Shown: positions 7,981-12,653 of the stretch, one piece after another
Layout of the letters: each line of letters starts with the position of its first letter
Position numbering within the stretch: the first letter of the stretch is position 1
Source: Humimonas sp964465015
Lineage (GTDB): Bacteria; Gemmatimonadota; Gemmatimonadetes; Palauibacterales; Palauibacteraceae
Assembly (NCBI GenBank): GCA_964465015.1
Contig: CAYXHP010000111.1
Coordinates: 1 to 12,653 of the forward strand
Direction of reading: 5' to 3'
DNA: 12,653 nt
Program-made: the position numbers and the translations under genes
The notes under the pieces: model-generated
Seen by the model: the letters and a program-made list of their open reading frames with translations, nothing else
Told to the model about the DNA's origin: nothing
Databases searched by the model: none

Positions 7981-8676
7981 TTACGCGGGCTGCGTAAAGC
8001 TCCCGGGACTGTGCTCGGTCGCCGTGAACTCCGGCGGCCGCTCCGGCTCGGCAGCCGCCAGCGCGCGGCGGACGCCCTCCTCGTCCAGGTCGGCGGCATA
8101 CACGGGCGTTCCCGGCTGCTGGCGCCAGGACTCGTCGAGCGTCCCCGCATCGACCGGGTCGAAGCCCAGCTGGTCGACGAGTTCCATGACCACTCGCCTG
8201 TCCTCCGGATCGTCGCCGGCCACCGGCAGGGCAATGCGGTCCGGGGCCCCGTGCGGCCGTCCCATCTCCAGCAGGTGCCGCGCGTAAATGTTGTTGAACG
8301 CCTTGACCACGGGGCGGCCGATCCGTTCGGAGACCCAGCGGCTCTCCGCCATCCCCTTCTCGATCGGCTCGATGCGGCCGTCCCGCTGGCGGGGATAGTA
8401 GTTGCCGGTGTCGACCACGATGACGTCGCCGGAAACGCCATCGAACAGGTCATCCGGCAGGCCCCGCACGGCCGCCTCCGGGATGGTGAGGACCACCACC
8501 TTCCCGGCGCGGGCGGCTTCCCTGGCCCACACCGCGCGCGCGCCGGTCTCGCCGGCCAGGTCGCTCAGCGTGCTCGGAGAGCGGGAGTTGGCCACCGAGA
8601 CGTCGTGTCCCAGCTCCGTGAGCCGTCGCGCCAGGGTGCCGCCGATCTGTCCCGCGCCTATGATCCCGATCTTCAT
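7981..8676 (-). CDS. NADPH-dependent F420 reductase-type oxidoreductase (Rossmann, COG2085-like)
   Basis: This 231-residue cytoplasmic Rossmann protein belongs to the family named after F420H2:NADP oxidoreductase. It opens with MKIGIIGAGQIGGTLARRL, the GxGxxG dinucleotide site at G7-G12. N30-S31-R32 follow the second strand and suit binding of the NADP 2'-phosphate. Later blocks VVVLTIPEAA, VIVVDTGNYYPRQRDGRI and VVKAFNNIYARHL are characteristic of bacterial members, many from organisms without F420. The real electron partner is therefore uncertain. ATG at 8676 is firmly supported by GGGGGAGG four bases upstream (complement of 8681-8688); an in-frame start at 8712 would place that site inside the gene. 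It is divergent from DUF3891 with only 35 bases between starts, and upstream of the ArsA-like ATPase on the same strand. Confidence 0.9.
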   Translation of the reverse strand: MKIGIIGAGQIGGTLARRLTELGHDVSVANSRSPSTLSDLAGETGARAVWAREAARAGKVVVLTIPEAAVRGLPDDLFDGVSGDVIVVDTGNYYPRQRDGRIEPIEKGMAESRWVSERIGRPVVKAFNNIYARHLLEMGRPHGAPDRIALPVAGDDPEDRRVVMELVDQLGFDPVDAGTLDESWRQQPGTPVYAADLDEEGVRRALAAAEPERPPEFTATEHSPGSFTQPA

Positions 8677-8701
8677 CGAGCCTCCCCCTTCCTCTCGGAC
8701 C

Positions 8702-8714
8702 GGAGTGGACATTG
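8702..8714 (+). promoter_or_regulatory. ribosome binding site and TTG start of the DUF3891 gene
   Basis: GGAG (8702-8705) is followed after six bases by TTG (8712-8714). This decides the start: the encoded MIVR N terminus agrees with the family, and no ATG or GTG fits better. Confidence 0.7.
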
Positions 8715-9422
8715 ATCGTACGCAGCGCGGGGGACCGTTCGCACCTCATCACCCAGCCCGACCACGCCGCCCTGGCGCGACGAATCATGGAGCGCTGGAT
8801 GCCGCTCCACGACGAGCCGCGGCGTGCTTCCATCCTGCACGCCATCGGCGGTCACGACAACGGCTGGCGCGAGCCCGACGCCCGGCCGCGGCTGGACGAG
8901 GAGGGACGCATCGCCGATTTCGTGCACGTGGACCGGCGCATCCGGCAGGGCGTGTGGCCGCGCGGCGTGCGGAGGCTCGAGGAGGATCCGTGGGCCGCCG
9001 CCCTCGTGGCGCATCACGCCGCCACCGTCTACGGGCGCCTCCGGGGCGACCCGGAGTGGTCGGAGTTCTTCGCCTCGATGGAGTCGTCTCGGGACGCGCA
9101 CGTCGGGGCGGCCCGAGGACGGCCGGACGAGCTCGCGCACGACTACACGTACCTCCGGCTCGGTGATCTCATCTCGCTCACCTTCTGTACCGGGTGGGAG
9201 GAGAAGCAGTCCTACGGGGACTGGCACGTCGACCTGCGGGAGGGAGGCCGCGTGGTGGTCGACCCGTGCTCGCTGGAGACGACCGAGCTCCCGATCGCCG
9301 TCGAGGCGGTCGAGCTCCCGGCCGGACCGTTCGAATCGAGGGGCGCGCTCCTGGCCGCGCTGGCGGCGGCGCCGCGGGTCGAGCTTCAGGGCGTGGTGGG
9401 GCCGCCGACCGCCGCGAGGTAG
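8712..9422 (+). CDS. DUF3891 family protein, possible HD-like metal-dependent hydrolase
   Basis: This 236-residue soluble protein of unknown function is recognised as DUF3891 from the N-terminal MIVR, ITQPDHAALARRI (13-25), ILHAIGGHDNGW (41-52), FVHVD, and VAHHAATVYG (99-108). These blocks put conserved histidines and aspartates in the order H18, H48-D49, H101-H102, D152 (in LRLGDLISL). That resembles the H...HD...D metal site of HD-domain phosphohydrolases; this is an inference from spacing, not an established activity. The start is TTG. The gene lies head to head with the oxidoreductase across 35 bases, so each gene's promoter probably lies inside or beside the other gene's 5' end. Its last 37 bases overlap the 3' end of the LACTB-like gene on the opposite strand. 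No signal peptide is present. Confidence 0.82.
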   Translation: MIVRSAGDRSHLITQPDHAALARRIMERWMPLHDEPRRASILHAIGGHDNGWREPDARPRLDEEGRIADFVHVDRRIRQGVWPRGVRRLEEDPWAAALVAHHAATVYGRLRGDPEWSEFFASMESSRDAHVGAARGRPDELAHDYTYLRLGDLISLTFCTGWEEKQSYGDWHVDLREGGRVVVDPCSLETTELPIAVEAVELPAGPFESRGALLAALAAAPRVELQGVVGPPTAAR

Positions 9423-10678
9423 GGCCGGGCCAGCGCCTGCGCGAAGTCCCCCAGCGACGCGCCCTTCATGGCCTTACCCACCGCCCGCGACGGCGTCACG
9501 TTCATCGTGAAGGCGACGGCCACCCCCTCGTCCGGGTAGAGGAGGAGGAAGGTGGTGCCGCCCACCGAGCCGCCGCTGTGGTAGACCGTGCGGCGGCCCT
9601 CCGAGTCCGGCCGCGTGAACCAGCCCATCCCGTAGTGCGTGACCTCGCCGCTCGAGGTCTTCTCGGAAGTGAACAGGAGTCGGACGGTCGAGGGGTCGAG
9701 CAGGTCCCCGTCGTCCAGCCGGGTGGCGTAGCGCGCCAGGTCGGAGGGCGTGGAGAGGTAGCCCCCGCCCGCCCACTTGTAGCTGTTGTCCACCCACGGC
9801 GAGTTCAACAGCGTGCCGTCGTCGCGCATGTCGTAGGGCCGGGCCCGGTAGCGGACGAGGCTGTCGGGCTGATCGGCCACGGTCTCGCGCAGGTCCAGGG
9901 GCTCCAGCACGTGCTCGCGCATGTAGTCCAGGAACGCCTGGCCCGAGGCCCCCTCGATCACCGCGCTCACCAGGTCCCAGCCGTAGGTCGAGTAGTGGAA
10001 CTTCGTTCCCGGCTCGAACAGGAGCGTGTCGTGCTCGAAGATCGACAGGCCGGAGTCCACCGACGGGTAGTGCCGGGAGCTCAGGAACTCGTCGCCGCGG
10101 TAGTGGCGGATCCCGGCCAGGTGACCGGCCACCTCCCGCGTGGTGACCGGCCAGCGCTTGTTCGGGAACGAGGGGACGTAGCGCTGGACCGGCGCGTCCA
10201 GGTCGATCTTCCCCTCCTGGACCAGGAGGCCGAGCGCCGCGGAGGTGAGCGACTTGGAGACGCTCCCCACCCGGAACTCGGTGAGCGGCGTCACCGGGAT
10301 GCGGTTCTCGACGTCCGCGAACCCGAAGCCCTCCGCCCACACGATGCGACCGTGCACGCCGACCGCGGCGGAGAGGCCCGGGAGGCCGGCGGCGGCGACC
10401 AGGGAGTCGAGCAGGCGGTGCGCATCCCGGCCTGCGCCTTCCCTGGCCACCGCGGCGGCACGGGCGATGGCGGCCAGGCGGGTGGCGGCGGTGGGCGACG
10501 GAGCCACGGAGTGGGCGGCCCCCGCGGCTTGGGCCGCGGCGCTCGCCTGGGCGGCGGCTCCGGTGGCTGCCAGGCCCAGGAGGGCGAGTGCCGCGATGGC
10601 GGCGCGGACGACGACCCCGCCAGGCACCCGGCGCGGGAGGGAGGCGGAAGGGCGCTGGTAGCGCGGTCCGGTCGGCAT
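9386..10678 (-). CDS. exported serine hydrolase, beta-lactamase/PBP4 superfamily, LACTB-like
   Basis: This 430-residue protein has an N-terminal basic region and hydrophobic helix (about 22-44), a signal peptide or membrane anchor. An alanine-rich linker to about 90 precedes a class C beta-lactamase/D-aminopeptidase-type hydrolase domain. The nucleophile motif is S139-V-S-K142 within FRVGSVSKSL. The second motif is Y229-S-T231, with threonine where YxN is usual, and the third is H367-S-G-G370. PVQRYVPSFPNK, HLAGIRHY and WVDNSYKWAGGGYLST (295-310) recall mitochondrial LACTB, a filament-forming protease of bacterial origin, more than antibiotic-degrading enzymes. A peptidase or esterase role in the cell envelope is more likely than drug resistance. 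The start at 10678 has a GGGGA-type site four to five bases upstream; the longer reading to 10744 lacks one. It overlaps DUF3891 by 37 bases at the 3' ends. Confidence 0.9.
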   Translation of the reverse strand: MPTGPRYQRPSASLPRRVPGGVVVRAAIAALALLGLAATGAAAQASAAAQAAGAAHSVAPSPTAATRLAAIARAAAVAREGAGRDAHRLLDSLVAAAGLPGLSAAVGVHGRIVWAEGFGFADVENRIPVTPLTEFRVGSVSKSLTSAALGLLVQEGKIDLDAPVQRYVPSFPNKRWPVTTREVAGHLAGIRHYRGDEFLSSRHYPSVDSGLSIFEHDTLLFEPGTKFHYSTYGWDLVSAVIEGASGQAFLDYMREHVLEPLDLRETVADQPDSLVRYRARPYDMRDDGTLLNSPWVDNSYKWAGGGYLSTPSDLARYATRLDDGDLLDPSTVRLLFTSEKTSSGEVTHYGMGWFTRPDSEGRRTVYHSGGSVGGTTFLLLYPDEGVAVAFTMNVTPSRAVGKAMKGASLGDFAQALARPYLAAVGGPTTP

Positions 10679-10862
10679 CGAATCCCCTATTCGGAAGGTC
10701 GCGGAGCGAGGCACACTCATGGGGACGGGCGGCGACGCGGGCAAGGCGTGGGCGCCGGCCGGCGCGGAGTCGATGCCTACTGCGGCGCTCGCGACAACGA
10801 AGGCCAGGCTCCCTGCAGGAGCAGACGAGTGAGGCAGCAGCCGGTGGGATGGAGAGCGTCCA
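10679..10862. other. intergenic region with a GC palindrome between two same-strand genes
   Basis: These 184 bases separate the EEP stop from the downstream LACTB-like start, both on the minus strand. They contain a perfect 14-base palindrome, GCGCCGGCCGGCGC (10752-10765), and a small stem GCTCC/GGAGC (10808-10812, 10818-10822). Either could terminate the EEP transcript. No clear promoter for the LACTB-like gene was found. Confidence 0.3.
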
Positions 10863-11849
10863 TCACGGGCGGAATCGGAGATCCACGACCACGGGTCGGT
10901 GCCGGCCGATGGTCCTGGACGTCTCGGGTGTCAGGCCATGGCTCCGCAGGGTGTCCGGATCCATGGACTCCGTGTCCCAGACCCGTGCCCGGACGAGCTC
11001 CAGGGTCCCCGTGGAATACACGACGTTGTCGAGGCGGCCGCCGTTGAAGGGCGTCCCGCGCCCGTCCCAGGTCCAGTCGGTCCACCCGTCGAAGTGCACG
11101 GCGCGGGCACGGCGCAGCGGTCCCAGGGGTGGTGCGGTGACGGTGGCCAGCAGGGTGTCGAGGGGGGCTCGGCCGCCCACGAGGTTCATGTCTCCGGCGA
11201 CCACCAGGCCGGCGGGCCGCACGCGGGGAGCAGCGGCGCCGATCCTGTTGCGCACGACAGCGGCGGCCAGGCGGCGGCGCGTCTCGCGCCAGTCGTCCCG
11301 GGTGCCGCAACAGGTGAGGTGCAGGCCCACGACCAGGACCCACCGGCCGGCGACGCGCACCATGGCTCCGTTGGCGCGGATCAGGCTCACGGTGTCCCTC
11401 GGAGGCGTGTCCTCACCGGGGGGTGGGGCGGCGCGGCGCACCGCCCGTCCCGTGTCCGGATATGTCGGGCGGTCGAACCCGGCCAGCGCGCGCACCGAGT
11501 CCCGGCTGGCGATGACCGTGCGCTCATAGTCGCCCTGTACCCGGGAGGTCACGAACCAGGTCGTGTCCGCCGGACTTCGAAGCTCCGCCAGCATCTCGCG
11601 GACGTCCCGTACTCCCGTTCCGCGGGAGACCTGGACGAGCACCACGATGTCCGGATCCACGGAGCGGAGCACCGCCCGGGAGGCGGCCCGGTGACGGATC
11701 CAGGCGCTGTCGGACACGTTCCACTCGAGGACGCGGAAGAAGGGGCGTGGACGGGGGGCCGAGGGACCCGGAAGTGGCGCGCCGATGATCGCGAGCAGGA
11801 GCGGTAGCATTCGGGTCACGGGCGATAACGGGAACGCTGGACGCATCAT
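10863..11849 (-). CDS. endonuclease/exonuclease/phosphatase (EEP) superfamily protein with altered active site, probably exported
   Basis: This 328-residue protein begins with a likely signal peptide (basic end, then MLPLLLAIIGAPLPG) and continues as one EEP domain. EEP enzymes cleave phosphodiesters or phosphomonoesters with a divalent metal. Visible family motifs are LEWNVSD with N44, GLHLTC with H177, VVAGDMNL with D220 and N222, RLDNVVYS with D274, and HRPVVVDL with H317. Two key positions differ. The metal-binding glutamate of the usual LQEV is Q73 (LVQV). The aspartate of the usual SDH near the C terminus is R316 (GRHRP). Activity may be lost or changed. ATG at 11849 is preferred because it gives a complete signal peptide; a second ATG at 11846 and a TTG at 11945 are alternatives, and none has a strong ribosome binding site. 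It lies upstream of the LACTB-like gene, same strand, 184 bases apart. Confidence 0.82.
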   Translation of the reverse strand: MMRPAFPLSPVTRMLPLLLAIIGAPLPGPSAPRPRPFFRVLEWNVSDSAWIRHRAASRAVLRSVDPDIVVLVQVSRGTGVRDVREMLAELRSPADTTWFVTSRVQGDYERTVIASRDSVRALAGFDRPTYPDTGRAVRRAAPPPGEDTPPRDTVSLIRANGAMVRVAGRWVLVVGLHLTCCGTRDDWRETRRRLAAAVVRNRIGAAAPRVRPAGLVVAGDMNLVGGRAPLDTLLATVTAPPLGPLRRARAVHFDGWTDWTWDGRGTPFNGGRLDNVVYSTGTLELVRARVWDTESMDPDTLRSHGLTPETSRTIGRHRPVVVDLRFRP

Positions 11850-12164
11850 GGACCGCGACGTCACGGTGGACGGGAGACGGGTGGGCGACCGAAGCGCTCT
11901 GGTGACCGAGGCGGCAAGGTAGGGCGCGGGATTCGGAGGAGGCAAGACCGGCCTCGACGCCTATTCGCTTGAGCCATCCGGCGCTCACATTTCGTATCAC
12001 CGAGTAGAGAGTGGAGGACGCTAACGGACATGCCAAGCTAACCCAACGACTGCAGAGCGGTAGACTCGAGGTCGAAGGACGCAGGCTACCGCTGTCGAAC
12101 CGATCCGTGGCCGAAGGGGAAGCAGAAAGGACGGCTCAGACAGCGCCTGCGAGGGAGGGAACTC
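11850..12164. other. 315-base lower-GC divergent intergenic region
   Basis: No protein-coding gene is supported here. By hand count 12001-12060 is 35/60 G+C, against about 75% elsewhere. A weak promoter-like pair faces the lipoprotein: TTGAGC (11969-11974) and TCGTAT (11992-11997), 17 bases apart, about 170 bases before the start. An inverted repeat follows, AGCGGTAG (12056-12063) with CTACCGCT (12086-12093), 8 perfect pairs with a 22-base loop. It could form a leader hairpin in the lipoprotein mRNA. Part of the left end may encode the EEP N terminus if the TTG at 11945 is used. Confidence 0.35.
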
Positions 12165-12167
12165 TTG
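12154..12167 (+). promoter_or_regulatory. ribosome binding site and TTG start of the lipoprotein gene
   Basis: GGAGGG (12154-12159) precedes TTG (12165-12167) by about six bases from its GGAGG core. This supports TTG over the internal ATG within the signal peptide, because TTG gives a complete basic n-region. Confidence 0.7.
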
Positions 12168-12653
12168 ATCACGGCCAGGTTCTCCAAGGTCGATCGCAGG
12201 CCACTGCTCTGGGCCGCAATTCTGATGGTCTCAGCGCCCGCTTGCAGTGACACGACCACCCATCCGGCCCGCCCAGAACCGTCCGCCGTTCCGGGCGAGA
12301 TCCAGGGTGAGGTTCGCTCCGATGAGACGGGGCTGCCAGAGGCGCGCCTGGTTCTTACGGGGCCCAAGCTGGACAGCACCCTGTCCGATTCAGACGGGTC
12401 GTTTGCGTTCGAGGCACTTGCGAGTGGGCAGTACACCGTCGTGGTACGTTTGCCGGAAGGGTATGCAGCGGTGGGCGATACCAGCGTAGAGACTACGGTC
12501 AGCGAGGGTGAGACTTCGCATGTGAGCTTTTCGGCGCGGCTTGTCATCTCCGCCCCCGGGCTCGCCTTCAAGGTGGAACCGGCCGGCGTTGCACCGGAGA
12601 ACAGGGTGTTCCCGGCAGGTCAGAAGCTGTATCCACCCGTGGTCGTCAGCGTG
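12165..12653 (+). CDS. lipoprotein with carboxypeptidase-regulatory-like beta-sandwich domain, 3' truncated by window edge
   Basis: This frame is open from a TTG at 12165 to the window edge (163 codons, incomplete). The N terminus has a basic region (ITARFSKVDRR), a hydrophobic core (PLLWAAILMVS) and a lipobox-like APAC with the cysteine at residue 29, so it is probably lipidated and membrane-anchored. After a Thr/Pro-rich spacer, GEIQGEVRSDETGLPEARLV, then SDSDGSFAFEALASGQYTVV, forms a carboxypeptidase-D regulatory-like or SdrB-like domain (about 47-100). That is a small beta sandwich common in surface proteins. More beta-rich sequence follows to the edge. Its codons use more A/T at third positions than the neighbours. 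The role is probably envelope or adhesion related; the missing C terminus may carry the functional domain. It is divergent from the EEP gene. Confidence 0.78.
   Translation, partial: MITARFSKVDRRPLLWAAILMVSAPACSDTTTHPARPEPSAVPGEIQGEVRSDETGLPEARLVLTGPKLDSTLSDSDGSFAFEALASGQYTVVVRLPEGYAAVGDTSVETTVSEGETSHVSFSARLVISAPGLAFKVEPAGVAPENRVFPAGQKLYPPVVVSV

Noticed and set aside
6996..8453. N-terminal extension of the ArsA-like ATPase to 485 residues
   Set aside because: The extra residues are a frame shadow of the oxidoreductase gene; ArsA/Get3 similarity begins just after the ATG at 7910.
9386..10678. Antibiotic-resistance beta-lactamase
   Set aside because: The superfamily motifs are present, but the surrounding sequence resembles LACTB-type or peptidase-like serine hydrolases and the second motif is YST; there is no evidence for beta-lactam hydrolysis.
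2838..10765. Recurring CCGGCCGG palindromes as a dispersed intergenic motif
   Set aside because: The motif also occurs inside coding sequence (near 2116, 11342 and 12585), so it looks like background in GC-rich DNA, not an intergenic signal.
12050..12115. tRNA-like sequence (GAGCGGTAGA followed by GTCGAAC)
   Set aside because: It does not fold into a cloverleaf; only the 8-pair inverted repeat is supported and there is no acceptor stem or CCA end.

Overview
The window is very GC-rich bacterial DNA (hand counts of about 75% G+C in a typical stretch such as 3241-3300). It is densely packed, uses some GTG and TTG starts, and has good GGAGG-type ribosome binding sites. No gene here is a firm taxonomic marker. 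The mix of a CzcA-type RND pump, a UMF1 transporter, Tat-exported enzymes, an exported serine hydrolase of the LACTB type and a composite GGDEF-EAL protein would fit a free-living high-GC Gram-negative-type phylum such as Gemmatimonadota, but that placement is a weak inference. No rRNA, tRNA, CRISPR array, insertion sequence, phage gene or integrase was seen.

Layout. 1-281 is the 3' end of an RND efflux pump gene (+). 321-1676 is a UMF1/Atg22-type MFS transporter (-), convergent with it. 1916-2832 is a two-gene + strand operon: a YbgC/4-hydroxybenzoyl-CoA-type thioesterase and a CYTH-domain triphosphate-binding protein, with a 4-base overlap. 2859-3134 (-) is a 91-residue membrane-anchored coiled-coil protein. 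3366-4544 (+) is a Tat-signal NAD-dependent epimerase-like protein. It ends on a CTAG shared with the stop codon of osmC (4541-4963, -). 5175-6848 (+) is a membrane GGDEF-EAL cyclic-di-GMP protein with both active sites intact. 6996-7910 (-) is a single-domain ArsA/Get3-type ATPase, probably co-transcribed behind an F420/NADP-type oxidoreductase (7981-8676, -). Only 35 bases separate that gene from the divergent DUF3891 gene (8712-9422, +, TTG start). DUF3891 overlaps tail to tail by 37 bases with a LACTB-like exported serine hydrolase (9386-10678, -). An endonuclease/exonuclease/phosphatase-fold protein (10863-11849, -) lacks two canonical catalytic residues. After a 315-base lower-GC gap, an incomplete lipoprotein gene with a carboxypeptidase-regulatory-like beta-sandwich domain runs off the right edge (12165-12653, +).

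How the genes work together. This looks like ordinary chromosomal housekeeping and accessory DNA, not one dedicated system. The supported transcription units are thioesterase-CYTH and, less surely, oxidoreductase-ATPase. The other genes alternate in strand, with compact convergent junctions that often carry strong GC hairpins. I found no convincing new multi-gene system. The observations most worth following are the DUF3891 protein with an HD-hydrolase-like histidine/aspartate pattern, the EEP protein with an altered active site, the Tat-exported Rossmann enzyme and the bacterial LACTB relative.
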